DNA of 64,000 nucleotides from Crocodylus rhombifer (Eukaryota; Chordata; Crocodylia; Crocodylidae), in assembly GCA_038503035.1 (NCBI GenBank), contig JAVSML010024709.1, positions 657,597 to 721,596 on the forward strand, written 5' to 3'. Made by a program: the position numbers and the translations under genes. The notes below the pieces were generated by a model that ran no database searches, was not told the DNA's origin, and saw only the letters and a list, made by a program, of their open reading frames with translations. Below, piece by piece: positions 22,402 to 33,507 of this stretch. Position 1 is the stretch's first letter. The number at the start of each line of letters is the position of its first letter.

Positions 22402-23035
22402 CAGAGTTGCCAACTGTTCCATAAATTTATGGACACTCCATAAAGAATCAGACTAAAAACCCCTATCTGTAAATTCCACAAAAAAATTGGGCAGTCTGTA
22501 AATCATGAAGCAAAATCAGTTCTGTAAAGGCATAGAGCTACTGAAGCTATGTGGTCAGAAAACAAGCTGAATGCACTGTTAAAGCACAGAAGGCATAACA
22601 GTACCACCTGGTACACAAATGGGAATATAGCACCTTGAAGGTAGCTTTTCTCAGGGCTTTCTGAATCCTTCCCCAACTCCTGCAGCCATGTGCTGGTGCT
22701 AATCCTGATGCTACCACCTATCTGCCTATAACACTGCAGGGTGACAGGTAGGCAGATAGTTGTACTTCTCTGGGGATCCATGCTGGAACGGGGGCAGTGG
22801 GGCTGGTTTAGAATCATTGCTGCAATCAAGTAGTTACCAATCCCAGAATATATTTTTTTTTACTGATAATCTCCAACCTTTTTTACTATAGTTTGAAACC
22901 AGCCCTTGTCCATGGTCTGGCAGAAGGGTTATATTTACATTATGTAGAACATATGTCAGTAAAAAAGTTCCATCATCAGTAAAAAATGCAGATTGTCTAT
23001 AAAAAATAATTTTTGGGGGGGGTTGACAACCCCTG
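22402..23035. mobile_element. hAT-like non-autonomous element
   Basis: The left end CAGAGTTGCCAAC and the right end GTTGACAACCCCTG are imperfect inverted repeats of a common hAT style. Flanks GAACACAC (22394-22401) and GTATATAC (23036-23043) agree at only 5 of 8 positions, consistent with an old duplication. The interior contains repeated CTGTAAAT and CAGTAAAAAA words and no coding sequence. Confidence 0.5.
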
Positions 23036-23043
23036 GTATATAC

Positions 23044-24409
23044 AGAATTGTAGCAAGTGGGCAGGGCTTTTTCTTCAGAAGCAGTCAGCTCAGCAGGGAG
23101 GGAGTAGGAAAATGAGCACTGACTCCAATAGGACCTTTATTTCATCCAGTATTTTTCCATATATTTGTACAGCACCAGTCTCAGTCAGATGTGCATCCCA
23201 ACTAAAGTACCTATATACTATCCTAAAGTAAATGTTGAGTGACACAACATTCCTATCACTAAATTTACCTCACTTCTGCATCTAATTGTGGTCTTTTGTC
23301 ATTTGTTAGAACTGCAAAGGCCTGTAGAATTTTATAGACATGAAGCTGAAAGGATGTATAGAACATAAGAAGGATTCTATATGATTCTAACAATGTTTAC
23401 ATGTTAATAGGTTATAACCCTATACAATAGGTTGGTTACAAATAGTAGAAAATGGACTAAACCATAAGATACAATACTTGCCAAATGTAGGGAATGGTGT
23501 TATTAGTATCGATAAATGCTTGCTCTTAAACATGGAGAAATACAAGAAGGGACACTGAAAGTGCCCTATCGATTTGAGATACAATAAAGCAGATAGTTTC
23601 AACTAAACTTCTCTGTCTACATGACTAAGTAACTGGTAACCAATCTATAGCACTGATTTCTGTATGTAAAGCATGCCCTTATGATATTCTTGAAAAGTCA
23701 AGTAGGTCACTTTTATTTGAAGGATGCTGAAAAGATGAATCATGATGAAATTATACTAAAGCTTCTGCTTTTTTCTTAAGAATTCTAGTTCATTGCCCAT
23801 TGTTTCCTAGGAGACAGCCGGACCAGGGATGGCCCTAACAGAAATGCACTGGAACAAAAAAAGAGGAATAAGACATCCTCTCCACGTTGTGGCTCAGATT
23901 CCTGACATCTTCAGTTGTCTCAATAGGGCTGATGCATGTTGATGGATAGATAGTGCAAGAAATCCAGGAAGGAATTGTAATTGAAGCACAGTATCTTCCT
24001 TTGGGCTGGCAACATGTCACTCTTATGAAGAATAAGAGATTATGCCTCAGTGTAGTCCAAAGTAAGAGAACAGCCAAATAAGTCATACAATTCAAATACA
24101 GTCATGATCCATGTAAGCTATGATCTACCAGACCACAATAAACTTAAAACCATGAAAAGGTCTGATTACTGTCCAGACTGTAAATTCAACGTTCAAATCT
24201 CAACTATATTTAGCTGTCTTATTAGATACCAATATATGTGCATATGTATTAGTATATTATATATGAACCTATATATAATATATATGAACATAAATAAGCA
24301 TGCACACACACATACACACTAACAAAGAACCATCTAACATATAGAGGTCAATTTGAAATTCCAAGTGACGTATCAGACAAAGGTTACAGACCCTACTTTA
24401 TGACATACA
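23044..24409. other. AT-rich non-coding sequence with simple repeats
   Basis: No gene recognised. A TATATA-rich stretch (24236-24290) and a CACACA run (24303-24320) are simple repeats. Confidence 0.45.
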
Positions 24410-24471
24410 GGACCCATCTACATGAGACGCATTAATGTGATTTAACCTAGTTTACTGTGCAGTAAAAATGG

Positions 24472-24528
24472 GTAATCACAACTAAATTTGATACCTGCAA
24501 ATGCAAGTATCAAATTTAGTTATGATTA
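24472..24528. repeat. Palindrome inside the left end of the Harbinger-like element
   Basis: TAATCACAACTAAATTTGAT followed by ACCTGCA is mirrored by TGCAAGT and ATCAAATTTAGTTATGATTA with only two or three mismatches. Such perfect foldbacks are typical of short MITEs, so 24410-24559 may be a separate MITE sitting at the edge of the larger element. Confidence 0.65.
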
Positions 24529-25172
24529 GTTAATGCACAGTAACACACGTGTAGACACAACCCAGTGCTAACTTTAGTGCCAGGTCTGCCCTGCTACTGG
24601 GGTCCAGCCTGAGCCCAGCACCAGGGTTCCTGGCTGGAAGCCTTCCTGCCCTAAGGATGGGCTGTTCTCTGGGGCCATTTCGTGCCTTGGGGCACACTGC
24701 ACAGAAGCCTGGTGAGTCCTGTGCAATCCCCAAAACCAGTGCAGGCCTTGTATGCCCTGCTGGACAGAACACAGGCTACTTCTGCCTGGCCTGTCCCTTC
24801 TGCAGAGCTGTTTGGCCACAGTGAGTGTTACAAAAGGCTGCAGCTTGCTGCACCCCTTGCCCAGCCCTGAGATCCTCCCAGGGCTGCTGGTTGGCTGCAT
24901 CTGGCAGCAGGGCCAGCACTGCTCCCTTCTCACCCCCAGCAGTGGCTCCTGTCCTTGCAGGTCCTGTGGTGAAGTGCCTCTGCCATGCGGCTCCCAGTCC
25001 CAGGCCATGACCCTGCGCTGGACACTGCTAGCAGCTGTCCAGAGCTGGAGTCACAGGGACAGCTGAGCAGGGGGCCAGAGAGCCAGCATGGAACATTATG
25101 TCCTCATCATCCTCCCTGTCAAGCCCCTCCCCTGCCTGCATGTACATGCCTATGCTGACCACCTGGGTCCCC

Positions 25173-25450
25173 AGCTGGACTCAGGAAAAGGTTGGCAACC
25201 TCATGGCACTCTGGGGTGGTGCTGAGGTGTTGAGGCAGTTTGAGTAGGGTGGACGCTTGAATGCCCACATTTATGAGGCCCTGTAATGCAACATACAGGA
25301 GCGAGGGCACTCCTGATCAGCATTGCAGTGCTGCATTAAGGTCAAGGCCTTGTGGGCACAGTGGATGGCCAGGACCAACTACAATTGTCAGTCCAGTTGT
25401 GGACTGGTCTTTATGTGGGAAATGACCCGGATTTTGGTGCCCACTACATA
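25173..25450 (+). pseudogene. Myb/SANT-like DNA-binding domain relic
   Basis: One frame gives WTQEKVGNLMALWGGAEVLR, then NAHIYEAL, then IQERGHS, then QCCIKVKALWAQWMARTNYN, then FMWEMTRIL. This is the order of the trihelix Myb/SANT-like domain: W..EEV..LI.LWG, NA.IYE.LA, ERGH.R, QC..KVK.LR..Y and C.F...E...IL. The frame stays constant over about 90 codons but has stops at 25245, 25284 and 25314, so it is dead. Such domains serve in Harbinger elements as the second protein that helps the transposase bind DNA. A domesticated host gene is unlikely because of the stops. Confidence 0.65.
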
Positions 25451-25709
25451 CTGTAGGTTGTGGATACTGGGCGCAGCCAGTCACCCTTACCAATGGGGAG
25501 GCCCGTGCCAAGCCACCAGCTTCACCAGCTCCAGACATGTGGTGAATCCTTCACTGGGGAGAGGGCCCTTCCAGCCCCCACTCCTACCCCTGTCTCCAGT
25601 CCCAGCCCCTGCCTCTGGCCCTGGTCCCTGCCCCAACTCCCTGCCTGGTCCACCCACACTCCCCTGTAGCGGGTTCCCACTACAGTACACAGAGAGGCAG
25701 GACACAGGT

Positions 25710-25717
25710 CAGAACTT
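25710..25717 (-). promoter_or_regulatory. Poly(A) signal for the - strand transposase relic
   Basis: AATAAA on - (read as TTTATT on +) lies about 25 bases after the stop of the transposase relic ending at 25743. Its position fits a transcript end. A further + AATAAA at about 27478 and a - AATAAA at about 27367 also occur in this GC-rich element. Confidence 0.4.
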
Positions 25718-25742
25718 TATTCAGCAGCCTGTGTCCCTGCAG

Positions 25743-26018
25743 CTAGGCAGGCATGGGTCCCTCAGATGCTGAGGAAGTTCTGATGCTGGCAGTGATATCC
25801 TCCTCAGCAGTGGGGAGTAGGGACTTGTAGCACTGCCACTGATAGCCCTCCATGCAGTGGTGGAGGTTGTGGGACAGCCCAGGCTTGCCCCCTATGCTGT
25901 CATAGTTCAGGGCCCCAAACCAGGAGTGCAGGTGTGCCCAGGGCACCAGGATGATCAGCAGCAGCAGGGCGTAGTGGCTCAGGCACCCGTCAGCCAGCAC
26001 AAACAGCTCATCATGCAT
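25743..26018 (-). pseudogene. HARBI1-like transposase C-terminal relic
   Basis: The - strand open frame of about 91 codons includes VLADGCLSHYALLLL, LHSWFGALNYDS and YQWQCYKSLLPTAEEDITAS. The last block matches the C-terminal signature of PIF/Harbinger transposases (RW.CL...LP.AEE.I..VI), and the DG..S..LL block fits the second catalytic-Asp region (GD..YPL..WL). The catalytic glutamate block is not preserved. The N-terminal half, with the first Asp, is not recognisable, although a - open frame at 26399-26629 lies where it should be. Assignment rests on motif order and on the neighbouring Myb-like relic. Confidence 0.5.
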
Positions 26019-26398
26019 GCTCAGAGCATAGTGGCAATGTGTGTGGGGGGGTGACCCCAGGGCACCTTACCAGACAGGCCCCGACTGGGGAGGGTTGGGG
26101 CATGGCCACCCCTTCCTCCAGTTGTCTAGGAACCCCACACACCTCAGCCTGGGTGCTGTGGGCTGGGCAGTAGTGCAGCAAAGTGGGTGGCCTGCAGGGG
26201 AAGAAGGGTCTTGAGCTATGGGATCAGGTGCTACCAGCAGCCTGGCCTGTCCTGCCCTGAGAAGAGGTCATGGTAGGCAGGCTGCGTGAGACCAGCATAC
26301 AGTGGGCCACTGGCCCCAGGAGAGCAAGCAGGGATGGGCCTCAGGGCAGCAAGTGGGGGTGGAGGACTTGACTGGTGGCTGCCTGATGCCAGGCCTGC

Positions 26399-27854
26399 CT
26401 AGTCAATGTGGGCCCATACCTGCCTGGCATGGTCCCTGAGCACCTGTATATGGCTGACCCTTAATCTGAGGCCGGGCAGTACACAGTTCCTGGTCCAGAG
26501 CATCTTCTCTCTGAAATGTTGCAAACTCTGACAAAAGTCTTCTGTCTGTTCCCTCTTCAGGGCCAACACCTGGATGCAGGACAGAGCCCACCAGCCCCAG
26601 TGGGGATGCAGGTTCCAGGTCACTACCACCCAGCACTGGAGCCATCCAGATGCACCAGCGGCTCACACTGGCTGGTGGTGGCTGTAGAGGTGCAGGAGAA
26701 GGGTGGAGGATATCACCCAGGAGACCACCTGGGAAGAGGAGTGGGACTGGGCACAGGGGAAGCACTGGGCGTGGATGGATGCCCTGAAGTGAGCTGTTCC
26801 AGCAGCAGGTAGCCCTCCAGACCTATGCGGTGGAGGCTGAGGATGCTGGACACTAGATCCTGGACACTGTCCTGGTCATGACAGTCGCATCCATGCTCCC
26901 CCACTGCCCAGCCCCTGTCCATGGCCCTGCAAGGCCCCAGGGTCCCGCCTGCCACCCTGCAGCAGGCCCCTGCCTGGGCCTGGCAGGGGGTCCTCTACTG
27001 CATCCTGCCCACAGAAGGCCCTGACCCAGCCCCCACCCTGGACCTACTACCACGTGCCTGGGCCCAGGCCTGCCACTCTCCCCCATGCCACATGCCCAAG
27101 GATCTGTACATGCCTCACAGGGATGCTTGGGCTGCACTGGGGCAGCTGGAGGGAGAGCTATCCTCCGTCTGGAAGCACCGTCCCAAGTGGCCACAGCACA
27201 AGGCCACCACCCACTGGATTTGATGCAGCCCCCAGACCCATGAGGAAACAGCCTGAGGCTGGGGTGCTGGGCTCTTCTCCCTAGGCCCTCCCACCTCATG
27301 GCCCCCCACTCTGGGAGAGAAAAACAGAGACATTGTAAATAGTTTTGACATAAAGCAGGTCTTTTATTGTTGGTGGGTGTGGTGGGCGGTGGAGGGGCTC
27401 TGTATGTTGAGTAGGGAGGGAGGAAGGGGCTGTTTGTTGGGAAGTTGGGGAGGGATGGGGGTGGGTGTTGTGAGAGAAATAAAGCTAGTTTCAAACATGT
27501 GCCTGGCCTGAGAGTGGTTCTGCAGATAGGCAGGGGGCAGGGGATGAGTGGGCAGTGGGGCAAGCAGGCTGGAATGGAGAGTACAGGAGAAGAGGGTTGG
27601 CCAGGGCCTGCAGCACCCAGTGCCCTGGTCCCCAGTGGCAGTTGTGCAGCTATCCTGGAGCCTGAGAAGGGGGGGCCTGCTTTACCCAGCATGGCCAGCA
27701 GGAGCACAGGGCACTGGTCATCATTGCCAGGGGCAGGGCTAGAGCAGCGGAGCACTGGGTATTGCTGGTGGAGGCAGGTTCTGGAGTAGCCATGGTGCAG
27801 ATAGGCAGGGCAAGCAAAGAAGGAGCTGCCACATGCTGCCCCTGCACTGGGCAC
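26399..27854 (-). other. Unassigned part of the Harbinger-like element
   Basis: GC-rich sequence with long open frames on both strands, including one of 333 codons on - (26853-27854). They are low-complexity (Pro, Ala, Gly, Ser) and carry no motif, as expected from GC-rich DNA with few stop codons. The - strand frame at 26399-26629 may hold the N-terminal transposase remnant, but I cannot show conserved residues. Confidence 0.3.
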
Positions 27855-28124
27855 ATGATTCCTGGGTAGGGAAGTGGCTAGCCAGGGATCAGAAGGTGAG
27901 GGTTGTCAAGTGCTGGCAGCAGGTTCTGGCTTCTAAAGATGGCTGCCAAGTATTGGCAGTTAGAGCCAGACCCTGGAGCTCCCCCTGGTGGCCACAGAAG
28001 CACATGGCAGGGCTGGTGGGACTTGGCATTAAATTTGTAGACACCTGCCAAAACCCACTTACTGCACATTAGCTTAATGCACAGTAACATTTACTCGCAA
28101 CTAACTGCATGTGTAGACATTCCC

Positions 28125-29223
28125 AAAGATTTTATTATCCTTGTGGATTTGTGTGCCATAATTTTCAGAAAGGAAATATGAGGAAATATTTCAATTTCAA
28201 ATAATAATTAAACAATGTAGTTCAAACCAAAAAAAAAAAAAAAAAAAAAGATTAAGTCTTACAGATCTTTGTTTTAATTACTAGGGAGAGGGGCACATAC
28301 ATTTTCAAAAACTGTTAATACACTATCTCTATAAATTTCAAATGGTATGGACAGATAAGACAATTATAGCAGTATATATTAAGTTAAATCGCTGAGCCTT
28401 TAAATTTTTTTTCAGGGTTAAAATTGCTGTGGTATAGAAACAGACAGAAAAAAAAACAATTCTGTCAGCTTAGCTGATGCACATTTGCAAAATAAGTCCC
28501 AAATCTCTTTTAAAATGGTATAATATAATCTCTATTCACAATTAACATATAGAAGTTAAATCTAAAGTTGAGCCTTGATCCCGAGTAAGACTAATCACAT
28601 CTTGAACATGCTTAGCACTATTGACTGCCCCTACTTAAATTCACCAAGAGAAGTGTACACTTATCACCAAACACAAGATGCCAGAACCTTGCAGGGTAGG
28701 ACCCCAAATGTCTAAAGATGACAGTGTAAAAATCATCCAGACCAGGGGATGAAAGTGAGGGATAAGGAAATTGGTTCCTGACACTTTATCCTATTAGTAG
28801 TTGATAAATAAATAGAGATAAACACTTACCACAGATTTGTCTGAGTTTCCAAGTCTAATTAAGATATAGTCCTCATTTAAACTGAACACCTAAACTGGTT
28901 GTCTTCTTAGCCATACCAAATTGTGCTGTTAAAGCCTTATTAAGTCAAATTACGTGCATTAAAAATCTTGATGTTTTATTGAAATAGTGAGACAATTTTA
29001 TCCTTTTAGAATAGTTTTCTTTTTTCTTTCTGATTGCATAATCGTTAAAAGATATCATTTTTGGTCACTTTATTTATTTTTTCCTTGCATTAAAAAGATT
29101 GGACAAATATTGCTCTTTTATTTATTGTCCTTATATGGCCTCCAATACTGTTATATCAGAGTTTATAAGAACACCTCTTTGGGGTACGAAAGTACTAATA
29201 TCTTCATTTCACAGTTTCAGATG
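28125..29223. other. AT-rich non-coding sequence with a poly-A tract
   Basis: A run of 21 A bases occupies 28229-28249. No retroposed body is recognisable in front of it. The rest is AT-rich and unrecognised. Confidence 0.45.
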
Positions 29224-29231
29224 GTTTAAAC

Positions 29232-29715
29232 CAGAGCTGTCCAGCTGGTGGCCCTCAGGACATACGTGGATCACAAGCGCTTAATATATGGCCCCCAAGC
29301 TCTCACCTGGCCACTGATGCCCCTATTACTCCAGCTGCAATGGTAGGCAGGGTCTCAGGACCCCACCTTTCTCCCTCAGTTTCTGCTGCATGCCCCCAGA
29401 CCAGGGGGTAGGGCAGCATTGTACAGCCTGCGATGCTGGGGAGCCAGCAGCCCCGAGTGCCCATGCAGCACACCACCAAAGGGGAGCCCATAGGGAGCAG
29501 AAGGTTGCCACACAGAAGGAGCACCTGCCCATTAATGTACAGTGCAGCAGGGTAGGAAAGCACCTGAGCATGTGCATGGCACAGCAGGGGGTGCCTACCT
29601 GCACATGGGTGCAGGGCATGCAGCCTGGGAATCCATGGCCTTTGCTAGTGCAGGCTTCACTGGTATGGCCCATGAAGCATGTAGCCTCTGGCAACTTTGA
29701 TGTTGGACAGCCCTG
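29232..29715. mobile_element. hAT-type non-autonomous element, clear target duplication
   Basis: Begins CAGAGCTGTCCAGC and ends GTTGGACAGCCCTG, good terminal inverted repeats. The 8-bp flanks GTTTAAAC (29224-29231) and GTTTAAGC (29716-29723) differ at one position. The 484-bp interior is GC-rich and non-coding. This is one of the best-bounded hAT insertions in the window. Confidence 0.8.
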
Positions 29716-29757
29716 GTTTAAGCCATTATATCTTTTATTTTAAACACCTGTGTATCA

Positions 29758-30080
29758 TAGACGGTTAAGTTTCACCCAGTTACCCCTGTAGTGAGCCCAA
29801 GAGTAGTGTTCAGCTAAAACAGATCTTCTAGAAAGACAACGAGTCTTGATTTGAACACATCAAGAGATGGAGAACAGATGGACTCATTGGCTTCCCAAGA
29901 TCCTATAGGAAATCTAATGGTAGATGTCACTGAGTTGCTGCTGACCTCCCAAGGTAGGCTAAGAGTGTCTCGGTGACTGGGGATAGTCTAAATTTTGGCA
30001 AGGTGGTACTGAGATATTCCCTCCCCAGGGTAAGGCTGTTCCGGTCCTTGCTTGTTTCTCCTGCCATGACTTTGATGGAA
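29758..30080 (-). repeat. Old CR1/L3-like LINE 3' relic
   Basis: AACGAGTCTTGATTTGAACA, CATCAAGAGATGGAGAACAG and TTGGCTTCCCAAGATCC recall the 3' region of old CR1/L3-type LINEs read on -, where a 'gatttcaagtgatggagaatcc' type block is characteristic. Divergence is high and the identification is from memory of the block order. Confidence 0.35.
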
Positions 30081-31363
30081 AAATTACAAGTGGTGATGTT
30101 CAACTTAGGAACAGTCATAATCCATGGAGGGAAGAGAAGCAGAGACCACCAGTCCCTTATACAACTGTGACCCTCTGGATAAGTTAGCAGGCCTTAGGGG
30201 CCTAAATGGGAGCTCTTCCAACTTCTACACTCTCACCTTGAATCTCCAGTGTAGTATTCAATGTCAATATTTAAAATCTTATTTTGTGCCCAGCGTCATA
30301 GCTGAAGGTGCCAGGTCTGGCTCCTGGAATACCCAAGAATCCATTTTGAATAAGTATAACAAAAGGCGAGCAGCTCAGCTGCTCCTCACCTGTCTGGTGC
30401 TCACTCACTCTGGTGTCCGCTTGCCACCGTGCCTCAGTTCCAGGGTCTTTTTGGGGTTTCCCACTGGTTATTCGCTCCAATCAGGAGCTGCTTCCTCCAC
30501 ACAGCTGGGGCTGGTAATTCCTGTGAAGGGAATGTCCAGGCTTTGATTAGCCAGCCAGCTACCTGGTAGCAGAGCTGATGCAGGGCTCTGGTCCTGCCCC
30601 AATCAGAAAGCCTGCTCGTGCCAGTGCATGCCTCTGCCATTGGCGCCCAATCCAACCGGTCTTTCCAGCATGGCTGGGAGTGAGGGATGGCCCCAGTCCT
30701 ATTCTCCCAGCTCCTGGAGGGTCTCACCATCCAGGTGAATCCCAAGTGCACTGCAGATAAGGGAGGGCATCTGAATAGGCCCCTTTTCTCTGCTGGCTCT
30801 GCCACAGTAGAATGCAGAATTAAGTCTGGGTCTTCCAAATTTCATACTATGCATTCTAATCTTTGAATCATTCTTCTTCATTTGACAGCAAGATAGTTTC
30901 ATATAGACTAAGAGACAACCTCCCCAAAGAGATTTAAAAAACAAACAAACATTAGAGATGATTTAATGTCAATAGAACACCAGACTAGTACATTTGAAAA
31001 TTTAAGCCAACATTTTGTAACTGATGTTTCCAGACACAAGCAGCTTCACTTTCATAGGTGCTGAACTCATATGATTCTCACCAACTAATTTTAAATTATA
31101 GATTAAATTCAGTGAAAGCTGTGCATGTTTGGTAACTTCTAATAAATAGGCTAATATTATTGAGGAGTCTAATGTTAGACAACCAGGTTTGTAATTTTTG
31201 TCCTTTTGTCCTCTAATAATCCACAAAACAGTTATGTAGAGCCCAACTTCATTACATACCTGGAAGAACCACTTCTGAAAGTGAGAAAATAGTTCTGTTT
31301 TCATGATGTCAGTTACATTCTTGAGGACCAGGGGAGTTTTAACTGTGGCCATCTTTTGTTAAA
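30081..31363. other. Non-coding sequence, GC-richer at 30350-30780
   Basis: Nothing recognised. Overlapping open frames on both strands in 30350-30840 lack motifs. Confidence 0.35.
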
Positions 31364-31365
31364 TA

Positions 31366-31450
31366 CAGTATAAACTCATAAATCTGGCATGCTTGGGACC
31401 ACAGAAATTTGAAAATTCCAGATTTTTAAAATCTGAATGGCAGCCAGTCA
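31366..31450 (+). mobile_element. Tigger/pogo-like transposon left end
   Basis: TA followed by CAGTATAAACTCATAAATCT and GGCATGCTTGGGACC resembles the terminus of pogo/Tigger-type mariner elements (CAGT...CTC.T.AAT.CGGCA..NNGGGACC). The matching right end was not found. Confidence 0.45.
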
Positions 31451-32974
31451 TGGGGGGGGCATCCTTCTGTGCTGTTGCCAGTCTGACTTATATATCCACA
31501 ACAAATGCATATCTGATGAAAGGGAAGTGCTGAGAAGAGTGGCGTTTGCTAGTTCCATGAATCTCAGGTCCTTAAGAGCACAAATGCCATTGACATAGGT
31601 TCTTCTGAAAATCTCATGCTTAGTCTCTTTCAAAGCAAATAGCAGAGTCACTTGGCATGTAGTACTGTGACTCTGTAATCGTTCTTCTTTTCTGTTTTCC
31701 TAAAGCCAAAATGTTTTCTGAGTCCAGCAGACAAATACAGCTAGACAATAAGGAAGAATAAAAAATCCTGTTAGTGGCTCTTCTCCAGCCTAAAGGTCCT
31801 AGCACTCCCTTGCACCAGAGTAAAGGGTGGAATAAAGTCAAGAATTCACTTAGAAGCAGACCTACACCTCTGTTTTCTCCCCGGGCTCACAAAGTCACTG
31901 AGGTTCCCTGTGAAGATGGACTCCATCTTATGCAGTATTTGTGCTCCTATTGTTTGGTTACCTCAAATGGTGCTCCTGCCTCCCCTCTGCTCCTGATATG
32001 TAAGCACTAGTTAGAGTTCCATATTTTGCCCTCTACAAACATCTGTAGAAAGGATTTTGTGTTCTACAATATTGAGGTGTTTGGGGGGGAGTGACTCACG
32101 TTAGATTGCCTTGTTCTGTTTTCTTATGTTTTTTTAAACAAATCCACATTTATCATTCTTACCAACAAAGCACAATAGGATTCTGGGCAGTTAGCATTAT
32201 AGCATGTATCCACATGGCATCTATTTTTATCTGGCTTTGAAACTCCTGGGACAAAGCTTCCTTCACAGGCAAAGGCAAATTTTTGCTGTATGGGGGCCAA
32301 ATTGCTTTGGAGTTTCATTTTATGCACAAATGCAGTTTCACAGCTCAGTGCCTCAGACAGTGCAATCTGTCATAGCGGAGATCAGTAAAGTCATTCCGTA
32401 CAGGTAGAAATGCATCCATTAGCAATTCCATAGGTGCAGAGAAGCAAAAGGATTCATCGTCTGAACACGGGTGCCATTTTTCACTCTAGGGAATGCTCCA
32501 GGTATGTACATGTCAGGTGTCACGATTTCATTAAGGGAAACAGGAATGTTTTCTACAATTGAATCCAAATATGTGTTCAGGATCACGAAACTGTACCCTT
32601 TACTATCATTGCAAGGTAATAGATTCAGGGAGATTTAAAATAGCTGAGCTGGTATCTAGAATCACTTCAGTAGTCTGTGGCTTTACTTCAGAGATTTGAA
32701 TGTCAATTAAACAATGCAATTTAGAAGGAGTGTGAAGTGATCTGCCATTACCTATGCTCAGGACAATAACAGTGGGCAGAAGGTCTGATTTTTCTCTTAC
32801 ATACACAGATTTCATGCCAGTGTGGCTCCATTGATTTCATTGGGATCATTTCTAATTTCAACCAGTATATGTGAGAATCAGAGCCATTGATTGTCAGTAC
32901 CTAAAAACTGTGATGCTATCTAATAAAATACCTTGTTCTTCCATACTGATAACAATGGGCACATTTTGCAAAAC
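31451..32974. other. AT-rich non-coding sequence
   Basis: Nothing recognised; short open frames only. Confidence 0.4.
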
Positions 32975-32982
32975 ATTATATG

Positions 32983-33499
32983 TAGGGACCTACCAAATGT
33001 GTGATCACAGAATTTTCACACAAGCCACAAATTTGGGCGGGCTCCATGAAAAACAGTGGGCTCCATGATTTTGGCAGACTCACTGCAAAAAAAAAACTAT
33101 TGAAAATAAAATGCTGTCTCCCCAAAGGAAGCCAGCAGTCTTCATGCTGCTGCAGCCTGGTGGCACAGCCCACATGGGGGAGGAGAGAGGGAGAATGCCA
33201 GCACAAAGGGATGCTAGCAAGTTGGCTGTCACCCCCACCCCTCACTGCTGACTGGCTGAGAGGGATGCCTGTCATGGGGTGGGGCTACATAACAGACAAC
33301 TCTTGCAACCAATCAGCAGTAAATGGTGGGGGTTGGTCCTTGCAACCAATCAGTGGTGAGGGGCAGAGCCACTGAGGTCCCTCAACCAGTCAGAGCTGTG
33401 GGGGAGGGGGGACCAAGCTCAGCTCATGAAAATGGTGGCTGGCCCCAGGATCTGTCCATATAATTGGCCAGCCACCTCCCTGAGTTTAGTGGAGCCCTA
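32983..33499. mobile_element. hAT-type non-autonomous element with CCAAT repeats
   Basis: Starts TAGGGACCTACCAAATG and ends GAGTTTAGTGGAGCCCTA; the ends are inverted over TAGGG.(C/T)CYAC.AA. The 8-bp flanks ATTATATG (32975-32982) and ATCATATG (33500-33507) differ at one base. The body holds a poly-A stretch near 33084 and three CAACCA(A/G)TCAG repeats at 33306, 33343 and 33381. No coding capacity. Confidence 0.7.
33306..33415 (+). repeat. Three ~37-bp repeats with CCAAT-box cores
   Basis: TTGCAACCAATCAG, again TTGCAACCAATCAG, then CTCAACCAGTCAG start at 33303, 33340 and 33378, each followed by a G-rich spacer. A related GACTGGCTGAG lies on the other strand sense at 33250. Two keep perfect CCAAT cores, the binding sequence of NF-Y. 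Confidence 0.55.
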
Positions 33500-33507
33500 A
33501 TCATATG

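Larger units (their letters stand above)
24410..28124. mobile_element. Decayed autonomous PIF/Harbinger-like DNA transposon
   Basis: A sharply GC-rich island in AT-rich surroundings has ends GGACCCATCTACATG and, reversed, GGGAATGTCTACACATG. Both ends carry a TTACTGTGCA(G/T)TAA block a few dozen bases inside. The flanking triplets are ACA and AAA, a possible 3-bp duplication. Inside are a Myb/SANT-like relic on + (25173-25450) and a transposase C-terminal relic on - (25743-26018) in convergent orientation; two genes, a Myb-like protein and a DDE transposase, are the known Harbinger composition. Both are riddled with stops. The left end contains a palindrome (24472-24528) and extra copies of the terminal words lie at 24545-24559 and 28037, so nested MITEs could blur the boundaries. 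Confidence 0.55.

Noticed and set aside
24303..24320. CA-rich run as a CRISPR-like or regulatory repeat
   Set aside because: It is a short simple dinucleotide repeat in an AT-rich vertebrate region; no spaced repeat array exists.
25323..25772. A 149-codon + frame as an intact small gene
   Set aside because: Its ATG-less start lies in the middle of the Myb/SANT-like relic, and the same frame has stops just upstream. It is the tail of a dead domain followed by Pro-rich low-complexity sequence.
26853..27854. A 333-codon open frame on -, the longest in the window, as a possible novel gene
   Set aside because: It is low-complexity in Pro, Ala, Gly and Ser, lies in GC-rich DNA where stops are rare, overlaps open frames on the other strand, and sits inside a transposon-like island. 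No domain is recognisable.
29326..29743. Open frames of 117-122 codons on both strands
   Set aside because: They fall entirely inside the hAT-type non-autonomous element with a clear 8-bp target duplication, so they are chance frames.
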